Origin: Pararhodobacter sp. CCB-MM2
GTDB lineage: Bacteria > Pseudomonadota > Alphaproteobacteria > Rhodobacterales > Rhodobacteraceae
Length of the DNA stretch: 64,000 nt
Direction of reading: 5' to 3'
Assembly: GCF_001691415.1 (NCBI RefSeq)
Contig: NZ_LRRR01000007.1
Span: forward strand, 1 to 64,000
Positions 43,939 to 51,541 of this stretch are shown here, piece after piece; position 1 is the first letter of the stretch, and every line of letters begins with the position of its first letter. The notes under the pieces were generated by a model. It saw only the letters and a list, made by a program, of their open reading frames with translations, was not told where the DNA came from and searched no databases. Position numbers and translations under genes: made by a program.

Positions 43939-45453
43939 ATGACCTTTTCCCGCAGCCTGATCGCCGCCAGCCTCGGCTTGTTGACGGCGTTTCCGGCCCT
44001 CGGCCAGCAGGCCGACAACGCCGTCCGTTTCGCCTATGGCCAGGCGCTCGAGAACCCGAACCCCTATTACACGACCCTGCGTCTGGGCGTGATCCTGGGT
44101 CGCAACGTCTGGGATACGCTGGTCACGCGCGACCTCGATACCGGCGAGTTTGCGCCGCTTTTGGCCACAGAATGGACCTGGATCGACGATACAACGCTGG
44201 AAATGACGCTGCGCGAGGGGGTGACCTTCCATGACGGCACCAGCTTCGAGGCCGATGACGTGGTCGCCACGCTGACCTATGTGTCGAACCCCGACAACCG
44301 CATCGTGTCGCAGCAGGTGGCCTCGTGGATTGCCTCGGTCGAGAAGACCGGCGAGCACACGATCCGCATCCACACCAACGGCCCGGCCCCCTCGGCGATG
44401 GAGTTCCTGTCGACCCAGCTGGCGATCTTCCCGGCCGAGTATTTCACCGGCCCGGCCGGCGAATCCGCCGCCGCGCTGCCGGTCGGAACAGGCCCGTTTC
44501 AGTATACTGAATACAGTCCGGGCGGTGTTATCGTCCTGTCGCGCTTTGCCGACTACACCGCGACGGACGCCAAAGGGGCCGCGTCGCTGGACCGTGTGAC
44601 CATCCGCACGATCCCCGATATCCAGACGCAGGTGGCCGGCATGCTCTCGGGCGAGCTGGACTTCCTGATGGGTCTGCCGCGCGATCAGGCCGACCAGCTG
44701 GGCACCCTGCCGATGGTCCATGTGGAAAGCGGCGAGACGATGCGCATCGTCTTCCTGCAGATCAACACCACCGAGACCAGCCCGAACGAAGCGCTTCGCG
44801 ATGTCCGCGTCCGTCAGGCTCTCAACTTCGCCATCGACAAGGAAGCGATCTCGACGAACCTCGTGGGCGAGGGCTCGACCCCCATCAACGCCGTGTGCTT
44901 CATCGACCAGTTCGGCTGCACCGAGGAAGGCATTACCGCCTATCCCTACAACCCCGAGCGCGCCCGCGAATTGCTGGCCGAGGCGGGCTATGCCGACGGG
45001 CTGACCATCGAGCTCGCTGCCTACCGGGATCGCAACCTGTCGGAAGCGATCATCAACTACCTGAACGAAGTCGGCGTGACGGTGACGCTGAACTACATGC
45101 AGCCGGCCGCGCTGCGGGACGGGATGCGCGCCCATACGACCGAATTGGTGCAGATGGCTTGGGGCTCGTATTCGATCTACGATCTCTCGGCGTCGACCCC
45201 GGTGTATTACGGTGGCCAGCCCGACGACAACAACAACGACCCCGAGCTGATGGCGATCCTTGATCAGACCGCGCAGACCGTCGATGCCGAGGAGCGCGCC
45301 GCGCTGTTCCAGCAGGCGCTGGCCCGGATCTCGGAGCAGGCCTATGCCGTGCCGATGTTCTCGCTGCCGATCTACTACGCCGGCGCCGAGGGTCTGAGCT
45401 ACCAGACCTATCCAGACGAAATCCTGCGCTTCTGGGAATACAGCTGGCAGTAA
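43939..45453 (+). CDS. Peptide/nickel-type ABC transporter solute-binding protein
   Basis: The 504-residue protein is read from ATG 43939, with GGAG seven bases upstream; ATG 43927 has no such site. A Sec signal peptide ends near ALGQQA. The body has the SBP_bac_5 pattern: LATEWTWIDDTTLEMTLREG, VTFHDGTSFEADDVVATL and RVRQALNFAIDKEAI. It delivers peptides or other polar organic solutes to the permeases encoded next. An A+T-rich stretch around 44498-44517 forms a 14-bp palindrome inside the gene. The ligand is unknown; the regulon suggests an acylated or formylated aromatic compound. Confidence 0.94.
   Translation: MTFSRSLIAASLGLLTAFPALGQQADNAVRFAYGQALENPNPYYTTLRLGVILGRNVWDTLVTRDLDTGEFAPLLATEWTWIDDTTLEMTLREGVTFHDGTSFEADDVVATLTYVSNPDNRIVSQQVASWIASVEKTGEHTIRIHTNGPAPSAMEFLSTQLAIFPAEYFTGPAGESAAALPVGTGPFQYTEYSPGGVIVLSRFADYTATDAKGAASLDRVTIRTIPDIQTQVAGMLSGELDFLMGLPRDQADQLGTLPMVHVESGETMRIVFLQINTTETSPNEALRDVRVRQALNFAIDKEAISTNLVGEGSTPINAVCFIDQFGCTEEGITAYPYNPERARELLAEAGYADGLTIELAAYRDRNLSEAIINYLNEVGVTVTLNYMQPAALRDGMRAHTTELVQMAWGSYSIYDLSASTPVYYGGQPDDNNNDPELMAILDQTAQTVDAEERAALFQQALARISEQAYAVPMFSLPIYYAGAEGLSYQTYPDEILRFWEYSWQ
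44498..44511. promoter_or_regulatory. Intragenic 14-bp palindrome resembling the GntR operator
   Basis: TTCAGTATACTGAA is a perfect palindrome inside the binding-protein gene, and TGAATACAGT follows, overlapping it. Its centre GTATAC is the same as in the element beside the GntR gene. The codons here (TTT, ACT, AGT, GTT) are unusual for this GC-rich sequence. Confidence 0.4.
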
Positions 45454-45465
45454 CCGCCTGACTTT

Positions 45466-45491
45466 GCGGGCCGGCTCACGGGCCGGCCCGC
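45466..45491 (+). terminator. Hairpin between ABC binding protein and permease
   Basis: GCGGGCCGG (45466-45474) pairs perfectly with CCGGCCCGC (45483-45491) around eight bases, with no U tract. It probably stabilises the upstream binding-protein mRNA or attenuates the permease genes. Confidence 0.5.
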
Positions 45492-45513
45492 CCCCTCCTG
45501 TGACGGAGCCCCC

Positions 45514-46431
45514 ATGCTCATCTATCTTGCGAAACGCCTCGGCCTCTCGGTTCTGGTTGCGCTCTTCGCCTCGATCCTCGCCTTCTCGCTGCTGCGCCTG
45601 CAGGGCAATGCCGCCACCGCTTTGGCGGGCGAGGGTGCCCGGGCCGAGGATATCGCGTTGATCATCCAGACCTACGGCCTCGACCGGCCCATCGTGCTGC
45701 AATACCTGTCGTGGCTGGGCGATGTGCTGCAGGGGGATTTCGGCACCTCGTATTTCTTCCGCACCCCGGTGGCCGAGCTGATTGCCTCGAAGGTCGGCAA
45801 CACCGTCATTCTGGCGATGCTGTCACTGGCCATCGCGCTGGCGCTGTCGATCCCGCTGGGCGTCTTGGCCGCGGTCTATTCCGGCACCTGGATCGACCGG
45901 CTTTGCGCCACGATCTCCTTGCTGGGACAGGCGCTGCCGTCCTTCTTCCTCGCGCTCTGCATGGTCATGCTGTTCGCGATCAAGCTGCGCTGGCTGCCGG
46001 CCTCGGGCGATGCGACGTGGCGGCATTTCGTGCTGCCCGCGCTGACCCTGGGCTATTACATCACGCCGCCCTTCATGCGGCTGGTGCGCGCGGGCATGAT
46101 CGACGCGCTCGGCAATGATTACGTCCGCACCGCCCGCGCCAAGGGGCTGCCGGCAAGCCGCGTCGTGCTGAAACACGCGCTGCGCAATGCGCTGGTGCCG
46201 GTCGTCGGCCTCGTCGCGGTGCAGCTGGGGCTGCTCATCGGCGGCTCGGTGGTGATCGAGAGCATCTTCGCCCTCGATGGCCTGGGCTACCTTGCCTACC
46301 AATCGATCGGCTATCGCGACTTCCCGGTGCTGCAGGCCGTCGTGCTGCTGCTCGCCGTCGTCTATGTCGTCCTCACCCTCGTGGCCGACCTCGTCAATGC
46401 CTGGCTCGACCCGCGGCTGCGGGTGAGCTGA
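45514..46431 (+). CDS. ABC transporter permease, DppB-type
   Basis: The 305-residue protein has six membrane segments and starts with the DppB-type amphipathic N-terminus LIYLAKRLGLSVLVALFASI. The EAA loop is visible as DYVRTARAKGLPASRVVLKH (about 205-225). It pairs with the DppC-type permease encoded next to form the channel of a peptide/opine-type importer. GGAG lies eight bases before the ATG. Confidence 0.94.
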   Translation: MLIYLAKRLGLSVLVALFASILAFSLLRLQGNAATALAGEGARAEDIALIIQTYGLDRPIVLQYLSWLGDVLQGDFGTSYFFRTPVAELIASKVGNTVILAMLSLAIALALSIPLGVLAAVYSGTWIDRLCATISLLGQALPSFFLALCMVMLFAIKLRWLPASGDATWRHFVLPALTLGYYITPPFMRLVRAGMIDALGNDYVRTARAKGLPASRVVLKHALRNALVPVVGLVAVQLGLLIGGSVVIESIFALDGLGYLAYQSIGYRDFPVLQAVVLLLAVVYVVLTLVADLVNAWLDPRLRVS

Positions 46432-46440
46432 GGAGATCCC

Positions 46441-47319
46441 ATGACCGACCTCGCCCCTCCCGCCGCGCCCGGCCGCTATTCCTGGACCCGCCTGAAGGAG
46501 CATCCCTCGCTTCTGCTGGGCGGAGGCATTGTCCTCGTGATGGTGCTGATGGCGATCTTCGCACCGCTGATCGCGCCGCATGACCCGCTGACGCAGAACA
46601 TCACCGCCCGCACGATCCCGCCCGTCTGGTACGAGAACGGGACCTGGGAGCATATCCTCGGCACCGATCAGCTGGGGCGGGATTACCTGTCGCGGCTGAT
46701 CTACGGCGCGCGGATCTCGCTGTTCATCGGATTTGCCGCCGTCGCCATCGCCGGGGTGATCGGCACGGTGCTGGGCCTGTTGGGCGGCTATTTCGGCGGC
46801 CGGATCGACATGTTCGTGACCTTCGTCACCACGATCCGCTTGTCGCTGCCGGTGATCCTGGTGGCGCTGGCCGTGGTCGCGGTGTTCGGCGGCTCGATCA
46901 CCATCGTCGTCATCGTGCTGGGCCTGTTGAAATGGGACCGTTTCGCCGTGGTGATCCGGGCCACGACCTCGCAGATCGCGCGGCTGGATTATGTGCTCTC
47001 GGCGCAGGCGGCGGGGGCTTCGACCTTCTACATCCTCACTCGCGAAGTGCTGCCGAACCTGATCCCGCAGCTCATCGTCATCGCCACGATCGAGATCGCC
47101 TCGGCGATCCTGATGGAAGCGGCGCTGTCGTTCCTCGGGCTCGGGGTGCAGCCGCCGACGCCCAGCTGGGGGCTGATGATCTCGGAGGCCAAGGCCTACA
47201 TGTTCTTCTCGTTCTGGCTGATCGCCATTCCGGGGCTGGCACTGGCGCTGCTGGTCTTTGCCATCAACATGGCGGGGGACGGTCTGCGCGACCTCGTCTC
47301 GCCCGAGCGGAGGGGCTGA
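46441..47319 (+). CDS. ABC transporter permease, DppC-type
   Basis: The 292-residue protein has an N-terminal tail and six membrane segments. The typical DppC features are FAPLIAPHDPLTQN, HILGTDQLGRDYLSRLIYGA (about 68-88), and the EAA loop with LSAQAAGASTFYILTREVLP. It begins nine bases after the DppB-type gene, behind GAGGAGA. It forms the second half of the channel. Confidence 0.95.
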   Translation: MTDLAPPAAPGRYSWTRLKEHPSLLLGGGIVLVMVLMAIFAPLIAPHDPLTQNITARTIPPVWYENGTWEHILGTDQLGRDYLSRLIYGARISLFIGFAAVAIAGVIGTVLGLLGGYFGGRIDMFVTFVTTIRLSLPVILVALAVVAVFGGSITIVVIVLGLLKWDRFAVVIRATTSQIARLDYVLSAQAAGASTFYILTREVLPNLIPQLIVIATIEIASAILMEAALSFLGLGVQPPTPSWGLMISEAKAYMFFSFWLIAIPGLALALLVFAINMAGDGLRDLVSPERRG

Positions 47320-47321
47320 GC

Positions 47322-48296
47322 ATGACGCTTCTGACCGTGGACAATCTGAGCGTCGATTTCGGCCGGGGCGCCAAGGCGCTGCATGCCGTGCGGGGATTGT
47401 CGTTCAGCGTGGCCGAGGGCGAGACCCTGTGCATCGTCGGCGAATCCGGTTGCGGCAAGTCGATGACGTCGCTGGCGATCATGGACCTGCTGCCGCGCAT
47501 CGCCCGACGCTCGGTCGACCGGCTGACGATGGGCGAGACGGATCTGACCCGCGCCGCCGGCATCCGTGCCGTCCGGGGCAACCAGATGGCGATGATCTTT
47601 CAGGAGCCGATGACGGCGCTGAACCCGGCCTTTCCGATCGGCGATCAGATGACCGAAGCCTACATCCACCACACCGGCGCCAGTGCCGGCGTGGCCCGCG
47701 CCCGCGCGATCGAGATGCTGGCCGAGGTCGGCATCGCCTCGCCGGAGAAGCGGCTGGGTCAATATCCGCACCAGCTGTCAGGTGGCCTGCGCCAGCGGGT
47801 GATGATCGCCATGGCGCTGATGACCTCGCCCAAGCTGCTGATTGCCGACGAGCCGACGACCGCGCTCGATGTGACCATTCAGGCGCAGATCCTGCGACTG
47901 CTCCGCGATCTGCAGAAGCGGCTGGGGATTGCCATCATCTTCATCACCCATGATCTGGGCCTCGTGTCGCGGATCGCCGACCGGGTGGTGGTGATGTACG
48001 CGGGCACCCGCGTCGAAGAGGGCACGGCGGCCGAGATCTTCGACAAACCCCGCCACCCCTATACCCGCGCGCTGATCGACTGCATCCCGCAGCCCGGCAA
48101 GACCGAGCGCGGGGCGATGCTGGGCACGATCCCCGGTGTTGTCCCGGCCATGGTCGGCGAGGTCCGGGGCTGCGCCTTCCGCACCCGCTGCGCCGTGGCC
48201 ACGCCCCTCTGTGACGGCGCGATCCCGAAGCGCAGGGCGGGCAGCCACAGCTGGGTCTGCATCCACGAAACCTCTCCGGTGGAGGCCTCGGCATGA
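47322..48296 (+). CDS. ABC transporter ATP-binding protein, DppD-type
   Basis: The 324-residue ATPase has Walker [10 protein letters not shown] (about 40-48), signature [16 protein letters not shown], Walker [15 protein letters not shown], and the H-loop FITHDLGLV. The C-terminal oligopeptide region with cysteines ([15 protein letters not shown]) is the usual peptide-ABC extension, which may bind an iron-sulfur cluster. It powers the importer together with the next protein; their genes overlap by four bases. Confidence 0.95.
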   Translation: MTLLTVDNLSVDFGRGAKALHAVRGLSFSVAEGETLCIVGESGCGKSMTSLAIMDLLPRIARRSVDRLTMGETDLTRAAGIRAVRGNQMAMIFQEPMTALNPAFPIGDQMTEAYIHHTGASAGVARARAIEMLAEVGIASPEKRLGQYPHQLSGGLRQRVMIAMALMTSPKLLIADEPTTALDVTIQAQILRLLRDLQKRLGIAIIFITHDLGLVSRIADRVVVMYAGTRVEEGTAAEIFDKPRHPYTRALIDCIPQPGKTERGAMLGTIPGVVPAMVGEVRGCAFRTRCAVATPLCDGAIPKRRAGSHSWVCIHETSPVEASA

Positions 48297-49264
48297 GCCA
48301 ACCGATCCTTGAGACCGTCGCCCTGCGCCGCCGCTTTCAGGTGAGCCAAGGGGTGTTCAAACCCAAGGCCACGCTCAACGCGGTCAACGGCGTCGATCTG
48401 CGGGTCCATCGCGGCGAGACGCTGGGCATCGTCGGCGAATCCGGCTGCGGCAAGTCCACGCTGGCGCAGATGCTGCTGAACCTGCTGCCGCCCTCGGACG
48501 GCGAGGTGATCTTTGACGGCAAGCCGGTGTCGCAGACCAGCCGCGCGGCCTTTGCCCGCCGGGTGCAGCCGGTGTTTCAGGACCCGTTCTCGTCGCTCAA
48601 TCCGCGCAAGACGATCCTCGATATTGTCAGCGTGCCGCTGCGCGTCCACGGCATCGGCTCGCGGGCCGAGCAGGACAAGGCCGCCCGTGCGATGATGGAC
48701 CGGGTAGGCCTGCCCGCGCGCTTTGCCGACCGCTATCCGAAGGAGCTGTCGGGCGGTCAGCGGCAGCGGGTGGCGATCGCCCGTGCCTTGGTGATGCGGC
48801 CCGAGGTGGTGATCTGCGACGAGCCGACCTCGGCGCTGGATGCCTCGGTCCAGAGCCAGATCCTGAACCTGCTGATGGAGCTGAAGGCCGAGTTCAACCT
48901 CACTTATGTCTTCATCTCGCACAACCTCTCGGTCGTCGAACACATCGCCGACCGGGTGGCGGTGATGTACCTCGGCCGTGTCGTCGAGATGAACGCGACC
49001 GACCGCATCTTCGACGCGCCGCAGCACCCCTATACCCGCGCATTGCTGGAGTCCGTCCTGACCGTCGCGCCGGGGCAGGGGGTGCCGGACCTCGCGCTGG
49101 GGGCGGGCTTCCCCGATCCGCTGCATCCCGCGCCCGGCTGCACCTTCCATCCGCGCTGCCCGCTGGCCTTCGACGCCTGCCGCAGCCGCGTGCCCGAGGC
49201 CGTCAACGTCGTCACCGGCGGCGCGGCCTGCCATCTGACCGAACGTGAGACTGCCCATGCTTGA
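48293..49264 (+). CDS. ABC transporter ATP-binding protein, DppF-type
   Basis: The 323-residue ATPase has Walker [10 protein letters not shown] (about 43-51), signature LSGGQRQRVAIARALV, Walker B VVICDEPTSALDAS and FISHNLSVVEHI. The C-terminal GCTFHPRCPLAFDAC is again the cysteine-rich oligopeptide extension. It starts inside the stop of the DppD-type gene. Its own 3' end overlaps the M20 hydrolase start by eight bases, which ties the hydrolase to the importer. Confidence 0.95.
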   Translation: MSQPILETVALRRRFQVSQGVFKPKATLNAVNGVDLRVHRGETLGIVGESGCGKSTLAQMLLNLLPPSDGEVIFDGKPVSQTSRAAFARRVQPVFQDPFSSLNPRKTILDIVSVPLRVHGIGSRAEQDKAARAMMDRVGLPARFADRYPKELSGGQRQRVAIARALVMRPEVVICDEPTSALDASVQSQILNLLMELKAEFNLTYVFISHNLSVVEHIADRVAVMYLGRVVEMNATDRIFDAPQHPYTRALLESVLTVAPGQGVPDLALGAGFPDPLHPAPGCTFHPRCPLAFDACRSRVPEAVNVVTGGAACHLTERETAHA

Positions 49265-50639
49265 GCCCACCCGCGACCAAGCCATCGCCGCCGCCCTGTC
49301 GCATCTGGAAACCGGCCGGTTCGAGGCGGATCTGCGTCGCCGTGTGGCGATGCCGACGGAATCGCGCAACCCGGCCCGCAAGGCGGAGCTGGAGGCCTAT
49401 CAGACCACCGAGATGATCCCGCTCTATGAAAAGCTGGGCTTCACCTGCCGTCTGCTGCCGCATGACAGGGCTCCGGGCCCCTTCCTGCTGGCCGGGCGGA
49501 TCGAAGACCCCGCGCGCCCGACCGTCTTGATGTACGCCCATGGCGACGTGGTCACCGGCATCCCCGAGCAATGGTCGCCCGGCCTTTCGCCCTTCGAGAT
49601 GACCGAGCGCGACGGCCGTTGGTACGGGCGCGGCACGGCGGACAACAAGGGCCAGCATTCGGTCAACCTCGCCGCGCTGGAGGCGGTGCTGGCATTGCGC
49701 GGGTCGCTGGGCTTCAACCTGAAGTACCTCGTGGAGATGGGCGAGGAATCCGGCTCGCCCGCCTTGGACGCAATCTGCGAGACCTATCGGGACGAGCTTT
49801 CCGCCGATCTGCTGATCGCCTCGGACGGGCCGCGCATGACGCTGAAGGACCCGACGATCTTCCTCGGCTCGCGCGGCGGGATCGACATCCATATCGAGCT
49901 GACCGCGCGCGAAGGCTACCACCATTCCGGCAATTGGGGCGGGCTTCTGGCCAACCCCGGCGTGGAGCTGGCCCATGCCATCACCGCGCTGATCGGGCCC
50001 AAGGGCGAGTGTCTGGTGCCCGAGCTGACGCCCGGCGTGATCCCCGATAACGTGCGGGCGGCATTGAAGGATTTCGTCATCGAGACCGCGCCGGGCGATC
50101 CCGATCTGGATCCGTGGTGGGGCGCGCCGGGTCTCACGCAGCCGGAACGCGTCTATGCCTGGTCGACGCTGGAGGTGATGGAGATCGAGGTCGGCAATAT
50201 CCCGAACCCGCTCTATGCCATCCCGCCCAAGGCCCGCGCGCGGCTGCAATTGCGCCATCCGGTCGGTGTCGATCAGTCCCGCGTGAAGCCCGCGATCCAA
50301 GAGGCGCTCGATGCCGCCGGCCATGGCCGCGTGCGCGTGGTAATGGATGACACGCCGGGTTTCCCGGCGAGCCGTTCCGATCTGGACGGGCCCTGGGTGC
50401 GGTTCGTCGCCGCCTCGATGCAGCAGACGGCGGGACGGGCGCCGGTGATCCTGCCGAACCTCGGGGGTTCCTTGCCGAACGCGCTGTTCACCGATGTGCT
50501 GGGCCTGCCGACGATCTGGGTGCCGCATTCCTATCCCGGCTGTCGTCAGCATGGCGCGGATGAACACCTGCCGATCTCGATCGTGCGCGAGGGGCTGGCG
50601 CTGATGGCGGGGATCTTCTGGGATCTGGGCGCGGCTTAA
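49257..50639 (+). CDS. M20-family metallohydrolase (peptidase/aminoacylase type)
   Basis: The 460-residue protein starts at ATG 49257 inside the end of the ABC ATPase gene. It has the two-zinc M20 motifs: YAHGDVVTG (about 93-101), GRGTADNKGQHS (about 124-135) with the bridging aspartate, MGEESGSPALD with the catalytic glutamate pair, and a dimerisation domain from about 205. A late GADEHLPIS segment supplies the last histidine. M20 enzymes hydrolyse dipeptides, N-acyl or N-carbamoyl amino acids. It probably hydrolyses the imported compound in the cytoplasm. It overlaps the GntR gene tail to tail by four bases. Confidence 0.92.
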   Translation: MLEPTRDQAIAAALSHLETGRFEADLRRRVAMPTESRNPARKAELEAYQTTEMIPLYEKLGFTCRLLPHDRAPGPFLLAGRIEDPARPTVLMYAHGDVVTGIPEQWSPGLSPFEMTERDGRWYGRGTADNKGQHSVNLAALEAVLALRGSLGFNLKYLVEMGEESGSPALDAICETYRDELSADLLIASDGPRMTLKDPTIFLGSRGGIDIHIELTAREGYHHSGNWGGLLANPGVELAHAITALIGPKGECLVPELTPGVIPDNVRAALKDFVIETAPGDPDLDPWWGAPGLTQPERVYAWSTLEVMEIEVGNIPNPLYAIPPKARARLQLRHPVGVDQSRVKPAIQEALDAAGHGRVRVVMDDTPGFPASRSDLDGPWVRFVAASMQQTAGRAPVILPNLGGSLPNALFTDVLGLPTIWVPHSYPGCRQHGADEHLPISIVREGLALMAGIFWDLGAA

Positions 50640-51280
50640 GCCTTGTCGATGTTCTGCGCGCGGTAGCTGGCTTCGCCCGCAAAGACATAGCGCAGGGTGC
50701 AGTTCGCGGCCTCCAGCGCATCCTTGCGGGTGATCGCGTCCAGCAGCGCCTTCTGGCCGGCGATCACAGCGCGATGGGCGGCCGGGTCGCGCATCGTCAT
50801 CAGCCGGACGGTCTGCACCTGACCCGACAGCCGATGGATCGCCGCGCGCAGCTCGGGGTTCGGGACCTCGCCGAGCCAGAGGTTGCGGTAGAGTTCCGAG
50901 GCGCGGAGGAAAGGCTCGAACTCGCCGTTCTCCAGCGTCGAGGCCGAGGCGGCGACGGCCTCCTGCATCTGCGCCAGTGCCTCCTCGCTGCGGGCCTGCG
51001 CGGCGCTGGCGGCGGCATGGGGTTCGAGGAGGCGGCGCAAGAGATAGATGTCCAGCACCCGCTCATGCGAGAGGCTGGGCAGCGAAAACCCGCGTGAGGT
51101 GCCCTCGAGGTAGCCCTCGCTCACCAGCTGCATCAGCGCCTCGCGCACTGGCATGCGCGAGACGCCCATCTCGGCGGCGATGACGGTATCGACCAGCCGG
51201 TCCTCGGGTCCGATCTCGGCGCTGAGGATGCGCGCGCGGATGGTGTCGTGGATGCGTTGACGGTGGCTGGTGCGGGACAT
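50636..51280 (-). CDS. GntR-family (FCD) transcriptional regulator
   Basis: The 214-residue protein has a winged helix-turn-helix at about 8-72 (AAEMGVSRMPVREALMQLVS) and an all-helical FCD domain from about 85. The FCD histidines usually bind a metal and a carboxylate ligand. An operator-like AAGTATACTGTT lies 35 bases upstream of its ATG, and related elements precede the fusion gene and the ABC operon. Autoregulation and control of both units are inferred. FCD members usually repress catabolic genes until a pathway acid binds. Confidence 0.93.
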   Translation of the reverse strand: MSRTSHRQRIHDTIRARILSAEIGPEDRLVDTVIAAEMGVSRMPVREALMQLVSEGYLEGTSRGFSLPSLSHERVLDIYLLRRLLEPHAAASAAQARSEEALAQMQEAVAASASTLENGEFEPFLRASELYRNLWLGEVPNPELRAAIHRLSGQVQTVRLMTMRDPAAHRAVIAGQKALLDAITRKDALEAANCTLRYVFAGEASYRAQNIDKA

Positions 51281-51314
51281 TCAGAGGCTTTCTGCGGTCA
51301 GATCGGGCGCTTAG

Positions 51315-51326
51315 AAGTATACTGTT
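51315..51326. promoter_or_regulatory. Candidate GntR operator near the GntR start
   Basis: AAGTATACTGTT, with the palindromic core AGTATACT, lies 35 bases upstream of the GntR ATG in the 261-bp divergent region. It shares nine of ten bases with the intragenic palindrome CAGTATACTG at 44500-44509. Confidence 0.5.
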
Positions 51327-51414
51327 GATCTATGGCTTTGGTCGAAGATCGTGCATTTCGCGCCAGCAATCAAGCCATTGCCGTAAAAATCCTTTGAGTT
51401 TGAAAGATTATCCG

Positions 51415-51442
51415 TTGACAAAAGAATACAGTTTTCTAGCCT
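51415..51442 (+). promoter_or_regulatory. Promoter of the fusion gene with embedded operator
   Basis: A consensus -35 TTGACA (51415-51420) is followed directly by AAAGAATACAGTT (51421-51433), the 13-mer shared with the ABC promoter. A weak -10 (TAGCCT, 51437-51442) sits at 16 bases. A repressor bound here would block RNA polymerase. Confidence 0.55.
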
Positions 51443-51541
51443 CATGGTCAGACCACAAGGGAGTCGCCGCAGGGAAGGAAGCCCCGGCACCCCCTCTGGC
51501 GCCTCGCCCCGATCGGGGCCGCGCAACGAGAAGGACAGGGC

